In this document: piece by piece, positions 1 to 8,909 of the stretch
Position numbering within the stretch: position 1 is the first letter of the stretch
Layout of the letters: each line of letters opens with the position of its first letter
Assembly (NCBI GenBank): GCA_009829735.1
Contig: CM020620.1
Span: forward strand, 23,720,020 to 23,784,019
DNA: 64,000 bases
Reading direction: 5' to 3'
Source of the DNA: Pyropia yezoensis
Lineage: Eukaryota > Rhodophyta > Bangiophyceae > Bangiales > Bangiaceae
Translations under genes and position numbers: made by a program
The notes under the pieces: model-generated
What the model was told of the DNA's origin: nothing
What the model saw: only the letters and a program-made list of their open reading frames with translations
Databases searched by the model: none

Positions 1-388
1 CGCTGGCTCACAGCTGTGGCACCGGGCGGTAGCAGATGGGGGTGGGGCGACAAGCTGGCAAACAGGCATGGGCGGCGATCACGGAAGCGGTAGTACAACG
101 AAGTGGTGACGGGGGAAAGTCAAATCCCGGGGGAGCTGCCGAGTGGGGGCGACGGCGAGAGTGGGGAGGCGCAGCGATGTGGGTGTCCCGTCGACCAACA
201 GTGGGGGAACAGGGTCCCTCCGGTCGCAGCCGGCCGAGGGGGGGGGCACCAACGAGCTCGTCACAGCAGGAGGGTAGGCCTACGTCCCACGCGCACGCGT
301 TTGTACGCCCCCCTCTCGAAGGGCCTGGTCATAAGCATAAGATACTGTCAGCCTGGCATGTCCTATTGATCCCCCGATATGGGTACCA

Positions 389-448
389 GCAGCCTACATT
401 CTCAATGCGCAGCCTACATTCCCAATCTCACTTGAGAATGTAGGCTGC
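389..448. repeat. 17-bp repeat, two direct and one inverted copy
   Basis: GCAGCCTACATTCTCAA at 389-405 recurs with one change at 409-425 and returns as an exact reverse complement at 432-448. The outer copies could form a 17-bp stem with a 26-nt loop that contains the middle copy. It lies about 130 bp upstream of the ATG of the Omp85 gene, so it may sit in its promoter or 5' leader, or it may be a remnant of a small mobile element. No function is assigned. Positions 1-388 show no recognisable gene. Confidence 0.75.
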
Positions 449-578
449 CATTACCGCCACTCGGCGGACCTTCCCCGTCGGCGACTGCCAAACCTTCCCC
501 CTCACCCTGCGCCGGATCTCCCTGACCTCTCCACTTCAACCCCCCCCGCCCCTCTTGGCGGCACGGCTTGGCGTCGCC

Positions 579-3326
579 ATGGCCGACGCGCGGCAGGCAT
601 TGCCGCTGGCGTTTGCGCCCGCCGCCGCCACTGCCGCCGCCGCCGCTGCCGCGGCGGTCGGGACGGCCGCCCCACCTGGCGGCAGCGTGTCCCGGCAGCC
701 GCCGCCGCGCCCGCCGCCGACGCCGCCCGTCGCCGTCGGCGACACCGCTGCCCGCGGCGCCGCCGCGGGCGGCGCACCCCGGCGGGCGTGCCTCTCCCAG
801 CCGGGTGGTGGCGGCGGGCGGGCCGGCAGCGGCGGGCCCGGGTCTGGCGGCGGCCGCGGCCGCCGCCCAGACCCTGGCCATGACAACAACGGCGGCGGCG
901 GCGGCGGTGGCGGCCCGTATGGCCACGCCGCCCTGTTGGGGCTGCCCAGCCTTGGCGCGCTGCGAGACCGGTGGGTGTCTCCCCTGATGCCCCCCCCCCC
1001 CCCCGTGCGGTCGGTGCTGCTGACGGGCTCGACGGTGCTGCCGCCCGACCTGGTGCCGTCGCTCCTGGCGCCCGTCGCGGGGGCGGCGCTGTCGCCCAAG
1101 GAGCTCTTCACCGCCATTGTGGAGCCGCTTGGCGCGTGGTACGCCGCCAATGGCTACCCCTTTTGTTCCATCGCCGTCGTCGGGCTGCCCACCTCCGCGG
1201 ACGGGGCGTACCGGCTGGTGGCGACCGAGCCGCTGCTGACGTCTGTCCGGTTGGTGGCCCTCGACGCGGAAGCGCCGCCCGCTGGCACCACCGCCGGCGA
1301 CGATGGCGGCGGCGGCGGCGGCGGCGCGTCGGCCGATGCCGGTGGTGGTGGCAATGCTGACGCGGCCTCTCCGCCCACCACCATCAAGACTCGCCCATCG
1401 ACGGTGTGCCGCGTCCTGGGCCTCCGCCCCGGCAGCGTCTTCCGCTGGCACCCCGACGCCTTTCCCCGCCTCATCCGGCTGGGCGTTTTTGAAGAGGTGC
1501 GCGTGGAGGCCGAGCCCGACGGCCCCACTGGCGTGGCGCTCGTCCTGTCGGTAACGGAAAAGCGGAGCGGCCGCCTGGAGCCGGGCGTCGGCATCCGCTC
1601 TGACGGCCAGGCGTTTGGCCACGTTGCCGTCTCTGACGCCAACTGGCGGGGGCGCGCGCAGCTGCTCCGCGCTGACTGGCAGCGGCGGGTGGGGATGGAG
1701 CGCCCCGCCGGGGGGTTGGAGTTTGTCGATCCTCGCCACGGCGCGTCGCGGCCGTGGTCGTACGCGCTGCGGGTGTATCGCGAGCCGGGCGCACACCGGC
1801 TGGCTGGCGCCACGCCAGAAGTGGAGGGCGGGGGGGCGGCGGCGGCAGCGACCGCGGGGGCCCCACGGCGCGCCAAGGACACCGTTGCTGGCGGCCGTGT
1901 CGGCGGCAGTGGCGGCGACGGCGCGTCGGTGGCGGCCTCGCGGGTGGCCGGCCCGCCGGCGGTGGTGACGTCGACCGGCCTGTCGACCGCCGGCGGGGCG
2001 GCGCTGGACGTGCCCCGCGCGCTGAGCGCGCTTGTCGCAGACGGGTCGGCCGCGGCGGGCCACCCGCGGGGCGGCACCGACGCGGGGCGGGAGGGGCTGT
2101 CGGCGTCGCTCACCACCCCCGCTCGCGTGGCGGGCGGCGGCGGGGCGGTGACGGCCACGGCGGTGGTGGAGCGCATCTACCCCTTTGGCGGCGGCGTCAG
2201 CGAGACGGTCAGCGTCGTGCAGCCGAGCGTCGCGGTCGGCCTCGTCCACGACCGCCGCCGGTCGTTGGGCGTGGCGGGCGGCGGCGGCCGGGGGGCGACG
2301 GAGGGGGCGGCCGCCGACGGCGCCCCGCCAGCCGCCACCGTCGGCGGCATTGTGACGGTGGACGGGGCGGTGGGGGTGTGTCAGGGGGTGCCCTACTGGA
2401 AGGGCGCCGTCAAGGTGGGTGCCGCGTCTGTGCCCGCCGCGTGGGCACGGCGGCTGGGCGCGGCGGCCGCCGCAGCGGCAGCGTCGGCCGACAAGGGCGG
2501 TGGCGGCGACGGTGACGTTGGAGGTGGCGGTGGTGGTGGGGACGGCGGTGGCGGCGGCAGCGGTGCCGGCCGCCCGGGCCCCCTCCAGGCGGTACTGACT
2601 GTCCGTGCGGGCACAGCGTCGCGGGGCCTCCCCCCCCACGAGCGTACTGCCATTGGCGGCGGCGACACGGTGCGCGGCTGGGCGTATGGGCGGCTGGGGC
2701 TGGTGCCGGCCTTTGGCGTGGCCACCGCCGAGCTGCGTCTACCCCTCCTGGCCTCTCCGGGGGAGCGGGCGGGGGCGGGCGCCCCCCCCCCATCGGCGCC
2801 GTCGTCGTCGTCACCGTCACCGTCACCGGCACCGGCGACCGCGACCGCGACGGCGCCAGCGGCGGGTGGTTCGGCAGACCAGACGACAGCGGCCAAGGAG
2901 GCGGCGGCCGCCGCCGCCGCCGCCTCTACCGAGTCGGCGGAACCCCCCCCGCCGTCCCTGTGGGAGCGCGTGCCGTCGCTGACGGCGGTGCTGTTTGTCG
3001 ACGGCGCGGTCACCGCCGAGGGCCGCCGCCTCAGCTCTGTGGCACCCCCCACCGCCGCCTCCCTCGGCCTTCCTCCCGCGGCTGCCGCCGCTGGCGGCGC
3101 CGTTGCCGGCGCCGGCGCCGGCGCCGGCGCCGGCGCCGGCGCCGGCAGCGGCAGCGGCAGCGGCGGTGGTGCCCGGCCGGTGCCCCCCCTGACCACCCTT
3201 GTCCACCGCGGGGCGGCCGTCGGGGTGGGCCTCCACGTGGCGGGCGCGGTGGGGGTGGACGTGGCGTGGCCGTCGAGCGGCGGCCGCGCCGCGCTGAGCT
3301 TCCGCCTCCTCGACCGGACGTTTTAG
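579..3326 (+). CDS. Omp85/BamA superfamily outer-envelope protein (OEP80/TOC75-like)
   Basis: About 915 aa. Proteins of this family insert beta-barrel proteins into, or move proteins across, the outer envelope of plastids. Two POTRA-like segments can be read near residues 142-220 and 275-330; the second starts at a phrase like LRPGSVFRWHPDAFPRL. A C-terminal barrel follows. The diagnostic loop motif GGGDTVRGW (VRGW about residues 698-701) matches the conserved VRG(F/Y/W) of Omp85 proteins, and the chain ends in Phe, as barrel signals usually do. Long Ala/Gly/Pro inserts split the barrel. The open frame begins at a TTG at 555; the first ATG is at 579 and was chosen. The N-terminus is Ala-rich and could be a targeting region, but no transit peptide is provable. 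TOC75 versus OEP80 cannot be decided by eye. Confidence 0.8.
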   Translation: MADARQALPLAFAPAAATAAAAAAAAVGTAAPPGGSVSRQPPPRPPPTPPVAVGDTAARGAAAGGAPRRACLSQPGGGGGRAGSGGPGSGGGRGRRPDPGHDNNGGGGGGGGPYGHAALLGLPSLGALRDRWVSPLMPPPPPVRSVLLTGSTVLPPDLVPSLLAPVAGAALSPKELFTAIVEPLGAWYAANGYPFCSIAVVGLPTSADGAYRLVATEPLLTSVRLVALDAEAPPAGTTAGDDGGGGGGGASADAGGGGNADAASPPTTIKTRPSTVCRVLGLRPGSVFRWHPDAFPRLIRLGVFEEVRVEAEPDGPTGVALVLSVTEKRSGRLEPGVGIRSDGQAFGHVAVSDANWRGRAQLLRADWQRRVGMERPAGGLEFVDPRHGASRPWSYALRVYREPGAHRLAGATPEVEGGGAAAAATAGAPRRAKDTVAGGRVGGSGGDGASVAASRVAGPPAVVTSTGLSTAGGAALDVPRALSALVADGSAAAGHPRGGTDAGREGLSASLTTPARVAGGGGAVTATAVVERIYPFGGGVSETVSVVQPSVAVGLVHDRRRSLGVAGGGGRGATEGAAADGAPPAATVGGIVTVDGAVGVCQGVPYWKGAVKVGAASVPAAWARRLGAAAAAAAASADKGGGGDGDVGGGGGGGDGGGGGSGAGRPGPLQAVLTVRAGTASRGLPPHERTAIGGGDTVRGWAYGRLGLVPAFGVATAELRLPLLASPGERAGAGAPPPSAPSSSSPSPSPAPATATATAPAAGGSADQTTAAKEAAAAAAAASTESAEPPPPSLWERVPSLTAVLFVDGAVTAEGRRLSSVAPPTAASLGLPPAAAAAGGAVAGAGAGAGAGAGAGSGSGSGGGARPVPPLTTLVHRGAAVGVGLHVAGAVGVDVAWPSSGGRAALSFRLLDRTF

Positions 3327-3354
3327 AGTGGTCGGGGAGAGACGACCGGGAGGT

Positions 3355-3377
3355 GGGGGGGGGGGGGGGGGGGGGGG
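3355..3377 (+). repeat. 23-nt poly-G tract
   Basis: An uninterrupted run of 23 G lies 29 bp past the stop codon of the Omp85 gene, followed by more G-rich sequence to about 3470. It could form a G-quadruplex in the transcript or in DNA, or it could be an assembly weak spot. Homopolymers this long are also where frame errors arise elsewhere in this window. Confidence 0.9.
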
Positions 3378-3596
3378 CGAAGGGGGGGGACAATGGGGGG
3401 AAGGGTGGGGTGAGGGGGTGGGAGGAGGGGGAAGGCAGCGAGGGGGGGAGGTGGGGAGGGGGGATGCGCCGTGCGGCCGCCGGTCGGCTACCGGCAACTT
3501 GGTCGCGTCGGCGTGCGCTAGCCGCGGCCGCCTGCCTCGCGTGGGTGGCGGCGGCGGCGTTGGCGTCGGCGGCAGCTGCAACGGCGTCAGCCGCAG

Positions 3597-4166
3597 CACC
3601 CTCGCCGCGCCCTCTCGCCTCGCGGGCGCGCGTCGGTATCACTACGGCCGCTTCTTTTTTTTTGTGTCTGCGTTTCTTTTCCAGTGGCGGCCGCGGGCGC
3701 CCCCCCCCCCCCCACCGTCCCCATCACCCTCCCCCCCCCCAGCACACCCCTCCTCCTCCTTTCCCCACCCGGTCGTCGATTTTTTCTTTGCCATCCGCGT
3801 TGGGCTCGGTCTGTCAGACCCCCCTGCCGCCGTCCCCCCCCCCAAACGCGGCGACCGCGGCCGCCCAGTGGCGCCGCCGGAGGGGCGCCCCCCCGCGGGC
3901 CGCCGCGGGCGCCGCCGCCCCCGCCACCGCCGCGGCGACGGCGGCGGCGGCGACGCCCCGCACCGCCGCGGCGGGCCAGCCCGCCATGGCCGCCGCGGTG
4001 GCGGCCGCCCACGGGGCGTCAAAGTCGCTGTCGGCCGCGTCGTCGTCGCCGTCGCGGTCGTTGCCACCGCTGTCATGGCCATTGCCATGGCGGTCGGTGG
4101 GGGCGGCGGTGGGGGCCGTGGGCGTGGGGGTGGCGTCGGTGGGGGTGGGGGCGTCGGTGGGGGTGA
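3597..4166 (-). pseudogene. Duplicated 3' end of the tandem AAA ATPase gene
   Basis: This about 570-bp stretch is nearly identical to 11594-12163 at an offset of about 7,997-7,998. Only a handful of substitutions and homopolymer-length changes were seen, for example at 3667 and 3780. It copies the last roughly 117 codons of the AAA gene (stop equivalent at 3814-3816) plus about 215 bp of its downstream flank, in the same orientation. Neither AAA core is present, so this copy cannot encode an ATPase. Because it includes 3' flank, and because the copy ends inside coding sequence, it looks like a segmental DNA duplication rather than a retrocopy. Confidence 0.85.
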
Positions 4167-5281
4167 CGCCACCGACGGGCCGCGGTGGTACGGGACCGGC
4201 ACCTGCCCGCCGCCGACGGCAGCCTCAAGAATCGCCCGCGACGACACCGTCCACGGTGTCCAGCGCCCGCGAGGATGGGCGGGCCGCTGGTTTTCTCCTC
4301 TTGTGAAGCCGGCACCTGCGCAGTGGGGCTTAGTGGGTGTCCATGCTTTTTCCAGGATCGGGTTGCCGGGGCTTGTTTTTCTTGCACGATGATTGCCGAG
4401 CGCCTTCGTTCTGCTGGTTGTTCGCTGAGACATCCCGCAGGAAATTGCTGATGAGCAGGGTCGTTGCCGGGTCATTGCTGACCGGCAAGAATCTCCCGCT
4501 TTTTTTTCGTATCGTATTTTCAGCGGACCAATAGGAAGCAGGCTGTTTCCTCGGCGGCACCCCAAGTGCTCACCCCCCTGACCGCCCCGGTGGACAGCAC
4601 CGCGCGCGTCTGCTCGCTTCCGCTCATTAAAGAGGCCCTGCCGTCGTGTCGCTGTAGCCACACGGCCCCCTCCCCGTCCCCCACCGGCGTTCGCGCGTGC
4701 CACGCCTGACATCCCCTTCAGAACTCTGCTGCCACCCGAAGGCCCGCGGAACGACTTGCTGAATGGTAGCCGCAACGACCCTCAGGAGACTGCTGACGGG
4801 TGGGTCTTCTACGTGATGAGCTGTGCGCGGCGCGCTTCGCGCGCTTGCGTGGCCGCCCTCGCGGCTGCTGGCCTTGACTGAGGACGAGGTGAGCGCCTCG
4901 CTCTTGGCGCCGATGGCAGTGGCAGCCGCCGTCGACTGTTCGGGGTTATCGTTTGGCCTCCTGCTTTGGGTGTGGTGCCTGAGCACCGCGTGGCCGTGGT
5001 GTCGCGGATCGGTGTGCCGCGTCGCCGTCTTAGCAGTGTCGCGCAACTTGTCCCTGAGGCTGGTGGCTAGCTGTGGCAGGGCGGCTCTGTCTCGCTGCTG
5101 TCCTGAGCCTGGTACTTAAGGCAGCTTTGGCTCCCGGCATGAGCGGGTCCTGTTCCTGTTGTCAACGACTCTCGAACGTTTCATCGCCCTCCCACGTTCC
5201 TCCTTTCCTCTTTGTTCGCCTGCTCTTGCCCCGACTCACCTCCTTTACCCCCTGCTTTGCATCTCACACCCACCCTGCTGC
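4167..5281. other. Intergenic region, no gene recognised
   Basis: This stretch lies between the AAA-gene fragment and the cellulose synthase ATG. It is less GC-extreme than its surroundings. Only short open frames without recognisable domains occur. The last few hundred bases, down to 5281, would carry the promoter and leader of the cellulose synthase gene. No TATA-type or other element can be assigned with confidence. Confidence 0.5.
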
Positions 5282-8266
5282 ATGTCCACACCTTCTCCGT
5301 CGCTGGCCGCCATGGCAACGTCATCCTCGTCTCCTGAGGTACACTCTATGGACGCCCTGTTTGCCCCCGGCGTGGCGGCGGTGCCTGGCGGCGGCGCCTC
5401 AGCCAACGCGAAAACCACCTCGGACGGCTCCTCGTCTTCGTACTCTTCCGGTTTTGCACCGGCCTCCTACTCGTCGGCCACCCTGTCCCTTTATCCGCCT
5501 AGCCGGCTCGACTCGGCCGCTGAGTCGGAAGCCCGGCGCCTGCTGACCGTCCCATCTGTTGACGAAGGGGCCTCGTTCGGTGTCAGTAGCATGCCGCAGA
5601 GTGGGCGCGCTGGTAGCCGTGGCAGCGGCAGCGGCCGCCACGGCGGCGGTGACAGCGCTAGTGGCACAACGTCCCTCCGCTCCTACCACGCACGCTCTAT
5701 GTCCCGAAACCGCACCGGCGGCGGTGGAGGTCGCGATGTCGGTGGTCACCGCGGGGAGCCTGGCTCCATTCGCTCCCGCGCGGCCAGCCGGGATGCGTCG
5801 ACGGCCAGTCGGTTGGCGGCCCGTCACGGCCGGCGTCTGGAGCCGGCCGACGAGAGCGAGAGCGACCTACGTACGAAGGAGCTGCACATGTTTGAATGGT
5901 CTGCCGGCGGCCGTACCGTGTGTCTGCTGGGCAGCTGGGACCGGTTTGCTGTGGCCGTGCCAATGGAGACTGTGCGGCCCGGGTGCTTCCGTGCGGTGGT
6001 CTCTGTGCCGCTTGGACGCCTTACCTACAGCTTCCTCGTAGATGGCCAGCCCAAGTACAACCCCGACTGTCCAACGCTAGTCAACGAAGCGGGCGTGCGG
6101 GTCAACGTGCGCCATGGGGGCAGTGACGGCGACTGTGATGGAGAGGCAGACGAGGAGTGGGGCAAAGGCCGCCCCTCTCGCGCCCGCCGTGTGCTCTCGC
6201 AAGTGTCGGGGCTGGACCTCTACAGCCAGCACAGCACCAGTGACATCGTTTCTATGCTGGTGTTTCGGTTCTTCTACCTGGCGATGATCCCGGCGGGCGC
6301 CTACTACTTTTTCTGGCTTTCTGTTCGAGGTGGGAACCGTCAGGCACCCGTTTGCTGGGTGGTGTTCGTCATGAGCGAGATTCTTTCGTTCGTATCGGCA
6401 CTCATCAGTCTCTTTGGAATGTGGAAGCCGATCAAGCGTCGATGGCGCAGCCTGGACGCCCTCCGCCCCGCGCTACCGGTGGCTGACTGGCCGACCGTGG
6501 ACGTCATCATCTGCCACTACAAGGAGGACACGGAGCAGCTGCGGCAGACCATCCGGGCGGCAATGAAGCTTGATTACCCGGCGCACCTACTGCACATCCT
6601 GATCGCCGACGATGGGTTCTTTCCCACATCCAAGATGGTTGAGCGAAGCGACATTGGCCTTGCCCTCTACCAGACGTGCGTGGAGGAAGCGGGCTACGAC
6701 CCCCTCCTTGAGGAAACGATGAACGAAAGGGGCCTTGTTGAGCACTACACCGTCAAGGCGGGCGACGACCTGCCGCGCCACGACTGTGCCGTCGAGGCGC
6801 ACCAGTTCGAGTTTGGCCCGTACGGCGCTGACATGTACGGTCCGGGCGCGCTGCCGCGGCTCTCGCTCGTCGCGCGTGTCAAGCCGGCTGACGCGCACAA
6901 CAAGGCGGGCAACATTAACAATGTGCTGTCGAACAGCAACGCAGAAGGCAAGATTGTGCTCTTCCTCGACGCGGACATGAAGCCTGTTGAAAGCTACCTC
7001 CTTCGCGTCCTGCCACTAATGCTGGAGGAGCAGCGCAGCGACAGCCTCCAGTCGCAGCTCATCCAGGCCGAGGACCCCGAGCTGGGGGCGGGCACGTCCA
7101 AGTCCTGGCAGATCAACCGGGATATCGGCTTTGTGGGCTGCCCGCAGCGGTTTGCCAATGTCAGTGGCGACCACCCCGACTACTGTGCCCACCGCAACGC
7201 CATCTACTATGACGGCATCTGCACGGGCCGCGATGGGTTTGGCATGACCGACTTTGTGGGCACCAACGCGTGCTGGCGGCGCGAGGTCCTCAACGAGATT
7301 GGGGGCTTTGTGTACGGCTCTGTGACGGAGGATACGCTGACGTCCAACGAGGTCCACCGGCGGGGCTACATCTCCCGCTACGCCGACGAGGACCTGTGCT
7401 GGGGGGAAGCGCCCGTGACGGTCGCGGCAGCTTTGCTGCAGCGTCAGAGGTGGGCCAAGGGCGCCATCATGAACGGCATGCGCATCTTCAAGGGGGCTGC
7501 CAAGGAGCGCAAGGAGATGCTGCTGAGCAGGGAGAAGCCGTCCGAGCTCTCGGAGTTTTACGCCTACCGCCGGCAGCAGCGCAAGCCCAACAACACGTTT
7601 GTGTCGACCATGTTTTGGCTGGACAGCACCCTCTACCCGCTGCTCGGCTGGGGCGCCTTCGGATATGTCTTCTGCGCCATTTTTTATCTCATCACCGCCC
7701 AAGCGCCCATCTCGCCGACAAGCACCCAGTCGTTGGCAGGCGCTTTTGTGACCTACTACCTCATCCGGTACGGCGCCTTCTTCTCCGCCTTTTACGAGGT
7801 GAACATGACCGACGTCCTCCGCAGCCAGCAGTGCTGGTTCTCCTACTCCTTTGCCCACACGGTGGGGGTGTGGGACGCCCTTTTTGGGGGCGCCAAGTTT
7901 GGGTGGGTGGCCAACACGGGCCAGCGCCACCGCCGATCGTGGCTCGAGTGGTTCAACATTCTTACGCTGGGCGCGCTTCTGAGCGGGATCGTCTGGCGGC
8001 TCTTTGCCTTCATCGTCATTGAAGAGGCGTGTTCGCCGTACGAAAACTTTGGGGCGGTCGCGTTTGGCGGCTACGTCGCGTGGATGATGGCGCCGGTGGC
8101 GCTGGTGAGCCTCAACGAGCGTCTGTCGTCGGCCGACGAGTCGGAGCGGGAGGGCAAGCCAATGCCTGTGCCGACACCCATCATCGCCGCGGCGCTCACC
8201 ATCCTTGGTGTCGTCTTCCTGTCGGGTTGGGCCAATGCCCGGTGTGGCATCGAGGCCCGCGGTTGA
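5282..8266 (+). CDS. CESA: Cellulose synthase (GT2) with N-terminal CBM48 module
   Basis: About 994 aa, a membrane processive glycosyltransferase that polymerises UDP-glucose into beta-1,4-glucan. After a Ser/Gly-rich tail, residues about 203-280 form an AMPK/CBM48-like glycogen-binding module (GSWDRF; TYSFLVDGQPKYNPD). Two membrane helices follow at about 325-345 and 355-382. The GT-A domain has VDVIICHYKED (406 on), DDGFF, DAHNKAGNINN, FLDADMKP (DxD at about 563), VTED (681-684) and QRQRW (720-724), the Q(Q/R)xRW product-channel motif. About five hydrophobic segments close the protein. No plant-type RING finger is present. The open frame extends upstream to a TTG at 5159, but the first ATG, at 5282, is preferred. 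CBM48 fused to CESA has been described for Porphyra/Pyropia, which supports a red-algal source. The catalytic residues all appear intact. Confidence 0.93.
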   Translation: MSTPSPSLAAMATSSSSPEVHSMDALFAPGVAAVPGGGASANAKTTSDGSSSSYSSGFAPASYSSATLSLYPPSRLDSAAESEARRLLTVPSVDEGASFGVSSMPQSGRAGSRGSGSGRHGGGDSASGTTSLRSYHARSMSRNRTGGGGGRDVGGHRGEPGSIRSRAASRDASTASRLAARHGRRLEPADESESDLRTKELHMFEWSAGGRTVCLLGSWDRFAVAVPMETVRPGCFRAVVSVPLGRLTYSFLVDGQPKYNPDCPTLVNEAGVRVNVRHGGSDGDCDGEADEEWGKGRPSRARRVLSQVSGLDLYSQHSTSDIVSMLVFRFFYLAMIPAGAYYFFWLSVRGGNRQAPVCWVVFVMSEILSFVSALISLFGMWKPIKRRWRSLDALRPALPVADWPTVDVIICHYKEDTEQLRQTIRAAMKLDYPAHLLHILIADDGFFPTSKMVERSDIGLALYQTCVEEAGYDPLLEETMNERGLVEHYTVKAGDDLPRHDCAVEAHQFEFGPYGADMYGPGALPRLSLVARVKPADAHNKAGNINNVLSNSNAEGKIVLFLDADMKPVESYLLRVLPLMLEEQRSDSLQSQLIQAEDPELGAGTSKSWQINRDIGFVGCPQRFANVSGDHPDYCAHRNAIYYDGICTGRDGFGMTDFVGTNACWRREVLNEIGGFVYGSVTEDTLTSNEVHRRGYISRYADEDLCWGEAPVTVAAALLQRQRWAKGAIMNGMRIFKGAAKERKEMLLSREKPSELSEFYAYRRQQRKPNNTFVSTMFWLDSTLYPLLGWGAFGYVFCAIFYLITAQAPISPTSTQSLAGAFVTYYLIRYGAFFSAFYEVNMTDVLRSQQCWFSYSFAHTVGVWDALFGGAKFGWVANTGQRHRRSWLEWFNILTLGALLSGIVWRLFAFIVIEEACSPYENFGAVAFGGYVAWMMAPVALVSLNERLSSADESEREGKPMPVPTPIIAAALTILGVVFLSGWANARCGIEARG

Positions 8267-8909
8267 GGACGGGAGGAATGTGAGAAGGGGGGGGCAGGTG
8301 ACCCCTTGCTAGTCAGGTCGTCACTGCAGTGGGCATTGAAAAAGACACGCCTTGTATTTTTAGCATTCCCTGTTCCCCCCCTCTAATCGTCCGACACCCG
8401 GCAGTGGCCATCATCGCATTGCCAGCGAGGCGCCCACCTGCCCTCCCCCCTCCTCCTCCTTGACCCTGTTCCCCTCCCTCTGCTGCCGCCCCTCCCACCC
8501 CAAAACCTCACCCGTGATGGCCCTCTTCTGGGTCGCCAGCCGCGTTGCGGTAGGGCACCCGCCGCCGCCCCCCCCACTTCCCCGCCGCTCGGCATGCGGC
8601 GACGCCCCCCCCCTCCCTCTCCGTTCGGCGGGCGGCAGCCGGCGGCGCGGCGGCGGCAAGGGGCGCCCACCCACCCCCGTCTCCGCCCTCTCCCCCACCC
8701 CCGCCGCCACCACGGCCGCCCACCGACATCCCCCCCCGTCTGAGGCTGCCACGCCTGCCGCGGCGTTCCCACGCAGCCCAGGCCGCCACCGCCACCGCCA
8801 CCGGCCGGGGCGGCTGTTCGCCGCGCCTCTGCCGCCGCCCGTACAGAAAGCGTGAGGCGCAATACAGGCTTTCCGCTCGACGACACACCCTCACCCTCCA
8901 TCCACCACC
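8267..8909. other. Convergent intergenic region
   Basis: This is the shared 3' region between the cellulose synthase stop and the DNA ligase stop, which face each other. It is rich in C runs on the plus strand, with low-complexity Pro/Arg frames on both strands. No domain is recognisable and nothing supports a gene here. Confidence 0.6.

Noticed and set aside
414..2639. 741-codon open frame antisense to the Omp85 gene
   Set aside because: It is an Arg/Ala/Gly shadow of the real gene; no domain is seen, and it arises because GC-rich DNA has few stop codons.
4389..4520. Possible snoRNA (C/D-like boxes ATGATTG, CTGA)
   Set aside because: The boxes do not match the consensus or form a terminal stem; no other RNA-gene evidence.
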